Positions 1 through 8,577 of a stretch of 64,000 nt of DNA are shown here, piece by piece. Below the pieces are notes generated by a model. The model ran no database searches, had not been told where the DNA came from, and saw only the letters and a program-made list of their open reading frames with translations. Within the stretch, counting starts at the first letter, position 1. Each line of letters begins with the position of its first letter. The translations under genes and the position numbers were made by a program. Source of the stretch: JABSSA01 sp039960995 (GTDB lineage: Bacteria > Pseudomonadota > Alphaproteobacteria > Rhodobacterales > Rhodobacteraceae); the NCBI GenBank assembly GCA_039960995.1, contig JBDVKF010000047.1:1-64000 (forward strand), read 5' to 3'.

Positions 1-715
1 GGGCTACGAAGGCAACCTCTCCTCGCACACCGGGTTGTCGGGTTTGAATATGTCCGTTCTTGATCGCCCTGATGGTTTCCATTCCTTGCAGCGTCGCCTT
101 TGCGCTCCTCAATGATCGGAAGCTTTGCCGGTATCCTAGCAACCTCTTGAGGGCTGCATGATCGCTCAGTCCAATCAAGAGTGAACGGTCAGGCGCGATT
201 GGAGCATGCGTTCATCTTTGCTGCATTGAGCAGATGTAATCAAAGTGTGGATCATACCGATGATTTATATCCCGTATGACTTTGCGGTAGGTGGGCGCTT
301 TGTCGGTGCAAATCGATACTGGCCTGTGAAGCCGAACGCGCTCTATGGCCTTTTTCAGAAAGGCTTTGGCTGCTTTTGCGTCGCGCCGTGCTGTTAGCCG
401 AAAATCGATCAACTGGCCGTCTGTATCGATGGCCCGCCAAAGGTAACGCCATTTTCCACAAACCCGGATGTATGTTTCGTCAACGTGCCAATTCAGGCTT
501 GCCCGTCGTAGATGACTTTCAGTGCGCTTCGCCAGTTCCGGCCCAAACTTTTGGACCCAACGAAAGACCGTTGATCGATCGACGTCGACGCCACGTTCGC
601 CCAAAAGACCTGCTACATCTTGATAAGAAAGGGGATAGCGAAGATACATCCGCACAGCAGACAAAATGATCAATGCTGGAAATCGGTGTCGTTTGAATGG
701 CTGCTTTCTACGCAT
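1..715 (-). pseudogene. IS6-family DDE transposase, interrupted and partial
   Basis: The first 167 codons (715 down to 215) give a typical IS6-type transposase: an N-terminal helix-turn-helix (around STVFRWVQKFGPEL) and the DDE core with WHVDETYIRV and the CTDKAPTYRKVI block. A TGA stops the frame at 212-214. The same frame resumes at once and reads into SDHAALKRLLGYRQSF and the conserved C-terminus through base 1. The piece between HFD and SDHAALK is unlike relatives and longer than expected, so the gene carries both an in-frame stop and a scrambled segment. The end lies outside the window. It is very likely inactive unless the stop is a sequencing error. Confidence 0.75.
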
Positions 716-771
716 TTTTGCCCCCTACCCTGATTCAAATTAACCCTTAACAAGTTAATGCAACAATCCCC
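1..771 (-). mobile_element. IS6-family insertion sequence, cut by window start
   Basis: Reading leftward, the element begins near 771 with an end sequence GGGGATTGTTGCATTAAC, followed by a non-coding lead-in and a DDE transposase on the minus strand from 715. Its other end lies before base 1. The same end sequence recurs at 953-970, which fits IS6-type inverted termini. The boundary at 770/771 falls exactly where a second, oppositely oriented copy of the same transposase 3' end starts, so this element appears to have inserted into an older copy of itself. Family assignment rests on the transposase sequence; the exact member is not known. Confidence 0.8.
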
Positions 772-970
772 TTCCGATCATTGAGGAGCGCAAAGGCGAC
801 GCTGCAAGGAATGGAAACCATCAGGGCGAACAAGAACGGACATATTCAAACCCGACAACCCGGTGTGCGAGGAGAGGTTGCCTTCGTAGCCCGAATATTT
901 GGTTTGGCTGCGTAAAATCAACATGTTAGCATTTTCTTTCAAGAGTGGAGTTTAATGCAACAATCCCCCC
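771..970 (+). mobile_element. remnant 3' end of an older IS6-family copy
   Basis: Bases 771-892 are the reverse complement of 1-122 with one mismatch, because both are the same coding 3' end of an IS6 transposase in opposite orientation. The remnant continues past the transposase stop at 913-915 to an IS end sequence (TTTAATGCAACAATCCCC, 953-970) that matches the end at 754-771. Its 5' part has been displaced by the element on its left. The simplest history is one copy jumping into another, followed by loss or rearrangement. Confidence 0.75.
772..915 (+). pseudogene. C-terminal 47 codons of IS6 transposase
   Basis: The frame reads FRSLRSAKATLQGME and ends with FVARIFGLAA and a stop, the standard C-terminus of this transposase family. 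No start codon or catalytic DDE part remains. It is out of reach of translation unless read from outside. The one mismatch with the copy at 1-122 changes Ile to Asn after the ETIRA motif. Confidence 0.75.
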
Positions 971-1084
971 AAAAGGATAGGAGGGCCTTGGGCATCAAGT
1001 CACAACACAATAAAGAGGAGGGGGGTCTTGCGTACAGACGAAGACTCGCGCCCTAGACAAAAATCTGGAGTGAGGCAGCGCATT

Positions 1085-1894
1085 ATGGAAGAAAAAAGAA
1101 ATTTTATTTTGGGTTTGGGACATCAGAAGTGCGGCACGAGTTGGTTGTATAAGTATCTTTGCCGGTCGGATTTATTTGCAGAAGGCTACGCGAAAGAGTT
1201 TCATGTCTGGGATAGGTTAGATATCCCAATTTTCGAAAATAGACGTTCTAAGTTAAAATTGAAACACATTTTTAATAAAACGAAAGTTCGCGATTACAGA
1301 ATGGAAAATTCATTAGGTTACTATTTTGATTATTTTGAAAAACTCATGAGAGATGGAAAGTTTGTGACAGCGGATATTACTCCTTCATACAGCGCTTTGA
1401 GGGCAAAAAGGCTTATTAAAATAAGACAGGAGTTTCAAGAGAGAAATATAGGCGTAAAAGTTGTGATTCTAGTTAGGGATCCATTATCTCGCATTAAGAG
1501 TGCCGTGCGCTTCAATTTGGATAGAGGAATTTATTCAGAAGGAATAAGTAAGTGGGAGAAAAATTTTGAATCAGCACTTGAAGAATATTATAAAAATGAA
1601 CATTGTTTGGTGCGAACCACTTATCAGAACATTATTCTGGAGGCGTCAAAAGTGTTTGATGAGAAGGATATTTTCATAGGTTTCTATGAAAATATGTTTG
1701 AAGATGATGAAATTAGGAGAATTTCGAAATTCTTAGGAATTGATGCAGAAATTGAATTTTCAGGAGTTTATGTTAATAAAACAACGAGTTCTGTATTTGA
1801 AACTAAACTCGATTCAGAAATTAAAAACTTTTATGACGATACTTATAGGTTTTTTTACGAAAACTACCCGATCTCTAAGCGACTATGGTTGTGA
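1085..1894 (+). CDS. sulfotransferase family protein, likely acquired
   Basis: A 269-residue PAPS-dependent sulfotransferase-like protein. The 5'-phosphosulfate loop is visible as GLGHQKCGTSW near residues 10-20, and the 3'-phosphate motif as VRDPLSRIKSAVRF about 130 residues in. The ATG at 1085 has a GAGG ribosome site 9 bases upstream; a TTG at 1028 in the same frame would add 19 residues but has poorer support. The gene is far richer in A+T (long runs of AAA, ATT, GAA codons) than everything after 2300 and sits directly beside IS6 remnants, which suggests horizontal transfer. Such enzymes often modify surface polysaccharides; the acceptor here is unknown. Confidence 0.8.
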   Translation: MEEKRNFILGLGHQKCGTSWLYKYLCRSDLFAEGYAKEFHVWDRLDIPIFENRRSKLKLKHIFNKTKVRDYRMENSLGYYFDYFEKLMRDGKFVTADITPSYSALRAKRLIKIRQEFQERNIGVKVVILVRDPLSRIKSAVRFNLDRGIYSEGISKWEKNFESALEEYYKNEHCLVRTTYQNIILEASKVFDEKDIFIGFYENMFEDDEIRRISKFLGIDAEIEFSGVYVNKTTSSVFETKLDSEIKNFYDDTYRFFYENYPISKRLWL

Positions 1895-2308
1895 ATTAAG
1901 AAAACACAATAATCTGGTGATCGTTAACGCGTTAGTGAAAATTAGCGTAAAGTTACCTTCTCCACGATGACTTCAAGCGTAATGATCCGAGGTGCGTTCA
2001 TGCATTCTGGGTCGAACCTCTCGATGAGTGCTTTGATATTGGTAGCCCAAGTTGGTTTTCGGGATCGTGAGAAGTTGAGTTCGAGATCAAACACCAACAG
2101 ATACGATCGGAACTAGGATGTGCTCTATGCGACTGCGTAACGCGGCTCTAAGCGCGTGTGAGGCGCAAGTTTTTTTGGGGATAGGTGTTTTGGGAACTGG
2201 TCTGGTGAAACCCGCGTCTTTGCCAAATGTGGTGCTATCGCGTCATGCAAGTACTGGTAATCATCTGCTGAAGGCTTTAGGCGAACCGCCAACAGAAGGA
2301 TCGCTAAA
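1895..2308. other. 414-base gap with an unassigned minus-strand frame
   Basis: No recognisable gene. On the minus strand 2112-1942 is open and reads like protein (for example KALIERFDPECMNAPRIITLE), ending in TAA at 1942-1944, but it has no good start codon and is closed upstream by TAG at 2113-2115. It may be the tail of a gene truncated when the IS/sulfotransferase segment arrived. The serB promoter must lie toward 2200-2300. I do not recognise the fragment. Confidence 0.3.
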
Positions 2309-3184
2309 ATGCATGTTGTCACACTCATTGCGAAGCCGGGAAAATTGGATCCTGCATTGGTTGAAAACTTGCGCAATGCGTGGGGCGGTGGCGATGCTGT
2401 TTGGTTGGCCCCGGACGAAGCGGCAGAATTTTCAGTTGATCAATCGCCTGACAACCTTTGGGGTGTGTGGTCAGATGTTCAACGGTTGAACGTTGATCTT
2501 GTGCTGCAACCTGCCGAAGGGCGTGTCAAAAAAGTGCTGATTGCCGACATGGACAGCACAATGATTCAGCAAGAATGTATCGATGAACTTGCCGAAGTTG
2601 CGGGCGTTGGCGATCACGTACGAGGGATTACGGCACGTGCCATGAATGGTGAGTTGGATTTTGATGGTGCTGTACGTGAGCGTGTAGGGTTGATGAAAGG
2701 GCTGGGGGCTGAAAAGATCGACCAAGTTTTGGCGGAACGCATCACAATGATGCCGGGCGGTGACGTCTTGCTTGCCACGATGCGCGCAAATGGGGCTTAT
2801 ACGGCACTGGTTTCCGGCGGGTTCACAATGTTTACGGCTGCTGTGGCCAAACAACTTGGGTTTCACGAAAACCGCGCGAACACGTTGATTGTGAAAGACG
2901 GCGTGCTGACAGGCGAAGTTGGGATGCCAATTCTTGGGCGCGAAGCCAAGGTTGAGGCATTGAACGACATCACATCGCGACTAGAATTGCAGGCCGCGGA
3001 TGTGATCGCCGTTGGGGATGGTGCCAATGATTTGGGGATGTTGGGGCTGGCAGGGTCCGGTGTTGCATTACACGCCAAACCGTCCGTTGCCGCAGAATGC
3101 GACATCCGCATTAACCACGGCGATCTCAGCGCGCTTTTGTATCTGCAAGGATATTCAAAAGACGCATTTGTAACCCCGTCATGA
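2309..3184 (+). CDS. serB: phosphoserine phosphatase
   Basis: Removes the phosphate of L-3-phosphoserine, the last step of serine synthesis, in the cytoplasm. The 291-residue protein has the HAD-fold motifs in order: DMDST at residues 80-84 (Asp80 nucleophile, Asp82 acid/base), SGG at 169-171, a lysine in REAKVEAL near 214, and GDGAND at 236-241. The N-terminal ~75 residues form the ACT-like segment usual for the long SerB type. The stop overlaps the next gene's start (ATGA at 3181), so the two are probably co-transcribed. Confidence 0.96.
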   Translation: MHVVTLIAKPGKLDPALVENLRNAWGGGDAVWLAPDEAAEFSVDQSPDNLWGVWSDVQRLNVDLVLQPAEGRVKKVLIADMDSTMIQQECIDELAEVAGVGDHVRGITARAMNGELDFDGAVRERVGLMKGLGAEKIDQVLAERITMMPGGDVLLATMRANGAYTALVSGGFTMFTAAVAKQLGFHENRANTLIVKDGVLTGEVGMPILGREAKVEALNDITSRLELQAADVIAVGDGANDLGMLGLAGSGVALHAKPSVAAECDIRINHGDLSALLYLQGYSKDAFVTPS

Positions 3185-3615
3185 TCGTTTCGCGCGCCCA
3201 AAGATCAGATGCCGGAAGCCTTGCGTGCATTATGTTTGATGCGGTTCGTGACGGTGCCACGCTCTATTCAGTTGCCGAACGTCGCGCTTGGGTTCCCAAA
3301 CAAAAGGGCGCAAAGGATTTTGCCAAAATCATCAGAAGCCATGAGGTTTGGGTGGCGCGCAACGTGCAAGGCCCAATCGGATTTATCGCACTTAGACCAG
3401 ATGGATACGTAGATCTGATATTCATCTTGCGACAGGCAAGAGGCAAAGGGGTGTTCGGCCGCCTATTGTCTTGCGTTGATGATCGGGCGCGGACTGTACA
3501 TGCCAGCTTGCACGCCGAACCCGCCTTTGCGCGCCATGGGTTTCAAGTTGTTCACCGCGAAGCGGTTCCACGTTTTGGTCAATTGTTGCGCCGTGCTTAT
3601 ATGGCCCGACCTTAA
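3181..3615 (+). CDS. GNAT-family N-acetyltransferase
   Basis: A 144-residue acetyltransferase-fold protein. The middle part (VWVARNVQGPIGFIALRPDGYVDLIFILRQARGKGVFGRLL) shows the GNAT beta-strand 4 and the Q/RxxGxG/A acetyl-CoA loop as RQARGKGVFG. It is translationally coupled to serB through a 4-base overlap, but no substrate can be inferred. It converges on the asparaginase gene with a few bases of overlap. Confidence 0.8.
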   Translation: MIVSRAQRSDAGSLACIMFDAVRDGATLYSVAERRAWVPKQKGAKDFAKIIRSHEVWVARNVQGPIGFIALRPDGYVDLIFILRQARGKGVFGRLLSCVDDRARTVHASLHAEPAFARHGFQVVHREAVPRFGQLLRRAYMARP

Positions 3616-4592
3616 CGTAATATGTCTGCGGCCCTCATGTGACCGGTTTCTATACCGCGCCAATTGGTGATTGAGGCGTCGGTAAAGGCGGTTGCTTCCG
3701 GATGGCTTGGATCCAAAGCGCCCAATTTCACAAGAATTGCAGCGACTGCGCTTTCAGCCGCACGCGTGCTGCCGTCTTCTATTTTTAAGGCCACACCCAA
3801 TTTTTGTTCAGGCAGTATGGCTACAAAGAACGCTTCGGCCCCAGTTTTCAACGCCACCTTGCCCCCGGTTGCGCGCATCAGTCGTGTACATGCTCGGCCT
3901 TCGCCAGCGACGAGGTCTGGATGGGTTGTCATTGCTGCCACCAATTGCGCTTCGGGGCTGTCGACAGGTGCCGACGCAAACCGGGCCATCGCGTGCGCCA
4001 TGCCCTTTAGGCTGGTTGCGTGATTGGGGGCGGAACAGCCATCGATTCCAAATCCGGGGCTGTCTTCGCCGGTGGCGTCCTCAAAGGCGTCTTTGATCGC
4101 AACCTGAACAGGATGACCGGGTTCAAGATATTCAGGACCGGCGTCCAAAAATTGAGCCAATGTCAGAAAACCGGTGTGCTTGCCCGAACAATTGTTGTGA
4201 TACTGACAGGGCGACGCATCTGACTTGATTAATTCCGTTTTCGCGATGTCATCTTTTGGTGTTTGTGGCCCACATCGCAACGCGTCGTCGTTTAACCCAA
4301 GGTCAGACAACCATTCTTGGACGGGTCCAGTATGGATGGCGGCCCCATTGTGGGATGCACAGGCCAACGCCAAATGCTGTGGGGTCAGCCCGTATTTTTG
4401 CGCAGCGCCGCTGGTGATCAAAGGCAGGGCCTGCACCATCTTTGCCGAACTTCGAGGCAGCACGATCGCGTTCGGATCACCCCATTCCATGACAACTTCG
4501 CCGCCTTGATCAACGACCACAGCATGCCCACGATGAGCGCTTTCCAGAAACCGACCACGCCAAATTTCGGTCAATATCGCTGGATGTGTCAT
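3612..4592 (-). CDS. asparaginase II family (rhizobial type) protein
   Basis: Predicted to hydrolyse L-asparagine to aspartate and ammonia. The 326-residue protein matches the family related to Rhizobium etli AnsA rather than the E. coli type: PRSSAKMVQALPL, CASHNG, NNCSGKHTGFL, and DGCSAPNHA with its paired cysteines and histidines. The ATG at 4592 has GAGGG upstream and starts MTHPAIL; the open frame goes on 50 codons further but that extension is unlike the family and overlaps the divergent neighbour's leader. It lies alone on the minus strand between two plus-strand genes. Confidence 0.9.
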   Translation of the reverse strand: MTHPAILTEIWRGRFLESAHRGHAVVVDQGGEVVMEWGDPNAIVLPRSSAKMVQALPLITSGAAQKYGLTPQHLALACASHNGAAIHTGPVQEWLSDLGLNDDALRCGPQTPKDDIAKTELIKSDASPCQYHNNCSGKHTGFLTLAQFLDAGPEYLEPGHPVQVAIKDAFEDATGEDSPGFGIDGCSAPNHATSLKGMAHAMARFASAPVDSPEAQLVAAMTTHPDLVAGEGRACTRLMRATGGKVALKTGAEAFFVAILPEQKLGVALKIEDGSTRAAESAVAAILVKLGALDPSHPEATAFTDASITNWRGIETGHMRAADILR

Positions 4593-4763
4593 TTTAACCC
4601 TCAATTCTTGGCGAAATGCCGCCAATTCATCTTTCACTGCATGCCTGATGTACGCTAATATGATTGTTGTCGAAAATAAAATAGGCCCCGCCAGCACGTC
4701 TGTATTGGCATTGCGCGAAACAGGGGCCATATGATGAGGCATTGGCAGCTGGAGGCTGTAGGA

Positions 4764-5291
4764 ATGAGTAAACTTAAGACGATGTTTGGGGCACTGGCTA
4801 TTGGTGCGATTGCGACTTCTGGCGCACTAGCTCAGGAATCAAGCACGAACCAAGTTGCTGTGAACACGGCGTGGAATGTCTTTGTCGAAGATGATCCTAA
4901 AGAGTGCTGGAGCGTTTCCACACCGGAAGATGTTGTAAACACGCGCGATGGTCGCGTTGTTGCTGCGACCCGAAGCCAAATTGTGTTGATGGTCTTTTAC
5001 CGCCCCAGCGATGAGGCCAAAGGGCAAGTCGCATATACAGGTGGATATCCATTCCGAAGTGGATCGACCGTTACATTGCAGATTGGCGAGAACTCATTTT
5101 CGCTGTTTACGGATGGAGAATGGGCATGGCCTGCTTCTGAATCCGACGATGCCAAAATCGTAGCAGCGATGAAGCGCGGGGCTCAAGCCGTCGTATCCGG
5201 AGTATCCGGACGTGGTACCGCGACGAAGGATACGTTTTCGCTTTTGGGATTCACGGCATCTGTTGAAGACGCGGAAGCTCGTTGTTCGTAA
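4764..5291 (+). CDS. secreted IalB-like (invasion-associated locus B family) protein
   Basis: A 175-residue exported protein. A clear signal peptide (MSKLKTMFGALAIGA... cut after ALA) is followed by a single IalB-type domain with the WNVFVEDDPKECW and FYRPSDEAKGQV motifs and cysteines near the start and end that could pair. In Rhodobacterales these are common periplasmic proteins of unknown role; the invasion name comes from Bartonella and should not be read literally. The ATG at 4764 has GGAG at 4751-4754; an upstream in-frame ATG at 4731 would spoil the signal peptide. Confidence 0.85.
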   Translation: MSKLKTMFGALAIGAIATSGALAQESSTNQVAVNTAWNVFVEDDPKECWSVSTPEDVVNTRDGRVVAATRSQIVLMVFYRPSDEAKGQVAYTGGYPFRSGSTVTLQIGENSFSLFTDGEWAWPASESDDAKIVAAMKRGAQAVVSGVSGRGTATKDTFSLLGFTASVEDAEARCS

Positions 5292-5322
5292 TAATCAAAA
5301 GTTGCACCTAAAAAGACGACAT

Positions 5323-5347
5323 CGCCTGCGTATTGCTTTTGCAGGCG
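5323..5347 (+). terminator. hairpin after the IalB-like gene
   Basis: CGCCTGC and GCAGGCG form a 7-bp stem around an 11-base loop, 31 bases after the stop codon. The tail is only mildly T-rich (TGCTTGTTGTT), so this is a weak or Rho-assisted terminator. Confidence 0.45.
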
Positions 5348-5448
5348 GTGCTTGTTGTTAATCCACCATCCTCTTTGCAAACGCCTTTTCATTTTAGGGT
5401 GTACCCTGCAAGCTGTGTTCAACGCGTACCGATCTGAGGCAAAGACAT

Positions 5449-5859
5449 ATGGACTGGGTCAAAATCATCCACATTTTATGCGTGATGGGTTGGATGACCT
5501 CCATCTTTGCTGTTCCGCGCGCTTTGATTTATTGGAAGCGGGAATATGAGCGCATCAAGGAAGATGGCCCATTGGGTGATCTGACGTTCCGCCTGTATCG
5601 ATTTTCCAGTGGCTTGGGCATCATTGCTGCGATCACGGGTCTTTGGCTGGGATGGGCATGGTCTTTTCCACCATGGGTGCACCTGAAACTGCTTCTGGTG
5701 GCATTGCTGGCGCTACACTATTTTATGACAGGTCGCATGGTTGCGCGCGCAAGACGGGGTGAGTTTCGGGAAAGTGATCGCTTTCTTCGGATTTTTAACG
5801 AGATCAGCGTCTTTGGCGTCATTGGAATTCTTTGGGTTGTTGTCGTCAAACCGTTCTGA
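5449..5859 (+). CDS. CopD/HemJ-like integral membrane protein
   Basis: A 136-residue protein with four hydrophobic segments. The first helix carries a histidine and tryptophan (MDWVKIIHILCVMGWM) followed by FAVPRALIYW, the layout of HemJ (protoporphyrinogen oxidase, haem synthesis) and of the related CopD-like family. A second histidine is in HLKLLLVALLALHYF. The length fits HemJ, but no haem gene is adjacent, so HemJ and a generic CopD-like protein both remain possible. Confidence 0.75.
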   Translation: MDWVKIIHILCVMGWMTSIFAVPRALIYWKREYERIKEDGPLGDLTFRLYRFSSGLGIIAAITGLWLGWAWSFPPWVHLKLLLVALLALHYFMTGRMVARARRGEFRESDRFLRIFNEISVFGVIGILWVVVVKPF

Positions 5860-5969
5860 CGCCTGACCAGCCGAATCAACGTTGTCCGACACCAGATTCC
5901 AAAATTGCTAGGAAAAGCGTTTGGCAAACGCCATCCGTAACTATATTGAGGCGCATCCAATGCAGGTAG

Positions 5970-7154
5970 ATGTGCCAGATGAACACCAAGGCTCCGATCA
6001 CACAAGACGTTTTGACAATTCCCCGGAAGTTGCCCGAGGGACCGATTAATCTTGTCGGGCAAACGCGCAGTCAAATGCGCGAGACACTTATTTCGCATGG
6101 CACGCCAGAAAAGCAGGCCAAAATGCGTGTGGGTCAGATTTGGCAATGGATTTACCAATGGGGTGTCCGCGATTTTTCGGACATGACGAATTTGTCCAAA
6201 GCCTATCGCGCGCAATTGGCCGAAGCATTTGTCATCCAAACCCCAGAGGTCGTGAGCAAACAAGTCTCTACGGATGGGACGCGCAAATATCTGGTGCGCA
6301 TAGCAGGCGGTCACGAAGTCGAGGTCGTTTACATACCCGAAGAGGATCGTGGCACGCTTTGTATCTCAAGTCAGGTTGGGTGCACGCTTACTTGTTCTTT
6401 CTGTCACACGGGGACGCAAAAACTGGTGCGTAATTTGACAGCGGCCGAAATCGTTGGCCAAATTATGATGGCCCGTGACGATCTTGATGAATGGCCAACG
6501 CCGGGTACGCGCACGTATGACGCGCGCCTTTTGTCCAACGTTGTTCTGATGGGCATGGGTGAGCCGCTTTATAATTTCGAAAATGTACGCGATGCGATGA
6601 AGATCGCGATGGACGAAGAGGGAATTTCTTTGTCCCGTCGTCGCATCACGTTGTCCACTTCGGGCGTGGTCCCCGAAATTGCCCGAACCGCCGAAGAAAT
6701 CGGATGTATGTTGGCGGTTTCCTTTCATGCGACCACTGACGAAGTTCGCAATTCGCTGGTTCCCATCAATAAGCGCTGGAATATCGAAACATTGTTGGAG
6801 GCTTTGCGGGCCTATCCGCGGGGTCGCAATTCGGAACGGATCACATTTGAATATGTGATGTTGCACGGTGTGAACGACACAGACGAGGACGCCAGACGTT
6901 TGGTTGAATTGATCAAGGGTATTCCTGCAAAGGTCAATTTGATCCCGTTCAACGAATGGCCGGGCGCGCCATATAAGCGATCCTCGAACAATCGCATTCG
7001 GGCATTTTCGGACATAGTTCATGACGCTGGCTATGCGTCACCTGTGCGCAAACCGCGTGGGGAAGATATACTAGCGGCCTGCGGTCAGTTGAAATCTGCA
7101 ACTGAACGCGAGCGCAAGTCGCGTGCACAAATTGAAGCAGAAACCGGATCGTGA
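5970..7154 (+). CDS. rlmN: 23S rRNA (adenine2503-C2)-methyltransferase RlmN
   Basis: A radical-SAM enzyme that methylates A2503 of 23S rRNA and A37 of some tRNAs. The iron-sulfur cysteines are in CTLTCSFC (residues 138, 142, 145); Cys131 in TLCISSQVGC and the C-terminal cysteine of AACGQLK match the two catalytic cysteines of the E. coli enzyme (118 and 355). The length of 394 is normal. ATG at 5970 or the in-frame ATG at 5979 (MNTKAPITQ) could be the start. A 7-bp hairpin follows at 7165-7186. Confidence 0.96.
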   Translation: MCQMNTKAPITQDVLTIPRKLPEGPINLVGQTRSQMRETLISHGTPEKQAKMRVGQIWQWIYQWGVRDFSDMTNLSKAYRAQLAEAFVIQTPEVVSKQVSTDGTRKYLVRIAGGHEVEVVYIPEEDRGTLCISSQVGCTLTCSFCHTGTQKLVRNLTAAEIVGQIMMARDDLDEWPTPGTRTYDARLLSNVVLMGMGEPLYNFENVRDAMKIAMDEEGISLSRRRITLSTSGVVPEIARTAEEIGCMLAVSFHATTDEVRNSLVPINKRWNIETLLEALRAYPRGRNSERITFEYVMLHGVNDTDEDARRLVELIKGIPAKVNLIPFNEWPGAPYKRSSNNRIRAFSDIVHDAGYASPVRKPRGEDILAACGQLKSATERERKSRAQIEAETGS

Positions 7155-7164
7155 CGATTTAGGC

Positions 7165-7186
7165 GTGTGCCACAGCTAAGGCACAC
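7165..7186 (+). terminator. hairpin after rlmN
   Basis: GTGTGCC / GGCACAC stem around ACAGCTAA, ten bases past the rlmN stop, without a T-run. It is a likely transcript end or RNase barrier rather than a strong intrinsic terminator. Confidence 0.4.
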
Positions 7187-7285
7187 CTCGCCACAATTGA
7201 CCGCGAATTTTTCTCATTCATGCACGAATCTGGACACTCTGGCCTGTCACCTTCTTTTCATAGGGATAGGACACAGGAGTTTATT

Positions 7286-7492
7286 ATGTCTTTTATTGCA
7301 CATTCAGATGCGACCATGACAGGTCAGGTCCGCGAATTGGTTATACGTGAACGCGCATTGGCTTTGTCAGCCCGCGAATTGCACCACCGCCTTGCAGGGT
7401 ATGGGTATGGTATCCGCGACACCAAAGAAGGCCAGATTGTTGAAAAACTGATGGGTGGTGTAGCAATTTGTGCGATGCCGGCAGACGCCTAA
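7286..7492 (+). CDS. small conserved hypothetical protein, 68 residues
   Basis: Starts MSFIAHSDATMTG with AGGAG well placed upstream of ATG 7286; an upstream in-frame ATG at 7220 has no ribosome site. The sequence is charged and helical (RELVIRERALALSARELHHRLAGYGYGIRDT) and ends in MPADA. It has no signal peptide or membrane segment. It resembles small, possibly regulatory proteins found singly in roseobacters; I do not know a function. Confidence 0.65.
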   Translation: MSFIAHSDATMTGQVRELVIRERALALSARELHHRLAGYGYGIRDTKEGQIVEKLMGGVAICAMPADA

Positions 7493-7513
7493 TTTGCATC
7501 GCACATTTTTGAT

Positions 7514-8356
7514 TTAACGGCCGGGAACTTCGCTGCGCGCAGCCGTGGTTTCCCAGTTTTCGATGAGGTGCATCGCCTCATCTGCTGTTTCGACAAAACG
7601 GAACAGATCAAGATCCTCTGCGGAAATAGTGCCCGCATCAGCGAGCGCTTCCCAGTTTACGATCTTTTGCCAGAATTCCTTGCCAAACAGCAGGAATGGC
7701 ACGCGATTCATGCGTCCAGTTTGAATAAGCGTCAGGCTTTCAAACAGTTCGTCCAGCGTCCCAAATCCGCCGGGGAACACACAGATTGCGCGCGCCCGCA
7801 TCAAAAAGTGCATTTTGCGGATCGCAAAATAATGGAAGTTAAAGCACAGCTCTGGCGTAACATATTCGTTTGGTGCCTGTTCAAACGGAAGAACAATATT
7901 CAGACCAATTGATGCGCCCCCTGCGTCGATTGCGCCGCGATTGCCTGCTTCCATCACACCCGGTCCACCGCCTGTAACAACGACGTTTTGGCGCCCGTTG
8001 CTTTCCATCGACTTCAACGTCATCAAACGAGCGAATTCGCGTGTTTCATCGTAGAATCTGGACAGATCTGCCAATGTTTGCGTGCGCGCTGTGTCTTTTT
8101 TGGCCGGTTCTGGAATGCGCGCGCCACCAAACAACACGATTGTGCTTTCGATACCTTTTTCATCCAGCAGCATTTCCGGCTTGAGCAATTCCAACTGAAG
8201 ACGAACAGGCCGCAATTCGTCACGACATAAGAAGTCTTTGTCCGCAAATGCCAACTGGTATGCTGGCGCGCGGGTTTGAGGGGTGTTTGGAACGTCTTCG
8301 GCCGCCTCGCGGTCGGTATTTGCATCGCGGAGTGGGTGTTTGCGATCAGTGGTCAT
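7514..8356 (-). CDS. LOG-family (TIGR00730) Rossmann protein
   Basis: Predicted nucleotide 5'-monophosphate phosphoribohydrolase of the LOG / lysine-decarboxylase-like family. The signature PGGFGTLDELFE is intact, preceded by VTGGGPGVMEAGNRGA, the two motifs that shape the active site. Length 280 is typical of the longer bacterial type. The ATG at 8356 (MTTDRKHPL) is preferred; a TTG at 8401 would add 15 residues. It was long misannotated as lysine decarboxylase; the sequence gives no support for that activity. Confidence 0.88.
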   Translation of the reverse strand: MTTDRKHPLRDANTDREAAEDVPNTPQTRAPAYQLAFADKDFLCRDELRPVRLQLELLKPEMLLDEKGIESTIVLFGGARIPEPAKKDTARTQTLADLSRFYDETREFARLMTLKSMESNGRQNVVVTGGGPGVMEAGNRGAIDAGGASIGLNIVLPFEQAPNEYVTPELCFNFHYFAIRKMHFLMRARAICVFPGGFGTLDELFESLTLIQTGRMNRVPFLLFGKEFWQKIVNWEALADAGTISAEDLDLFRFVETADEAMHLIENWETTAARSEVPGR

Positions 8357-8577
8357 GCGGGTGTCCTGTATAAATGCAGTCACTTGTTTACTGCGTCCCA
8401 AGCATCAAAGCCATAGCGCAACGCGGAATTGAAGCTTTTGGGTGGCCGCACCGATTGAGGTTTCGAAAAACAACGCCTCCTTACAGCGCCTAAGTCAGCT
8501 GAATGACATGGGGCGGCATTGCACAAGGGGTGGCTGAGCAATATAGGCTCTTTTGAAACGCAGGAGAGGGGGCACTG

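Noticed and set aside
1..892. 122-bp inverted repeat as long terminal repeats of a composite transposon
   Set aside because: Both arms translate as the same transposase C-terminus, and the true element ends are the short sequences at 754-771 and 953-970.
2118..2489. Plus-strand frame of 123 codons before serB
   Set aside because: It overlaps serB in another frame, has no ribosome site and no protein-like motifs.
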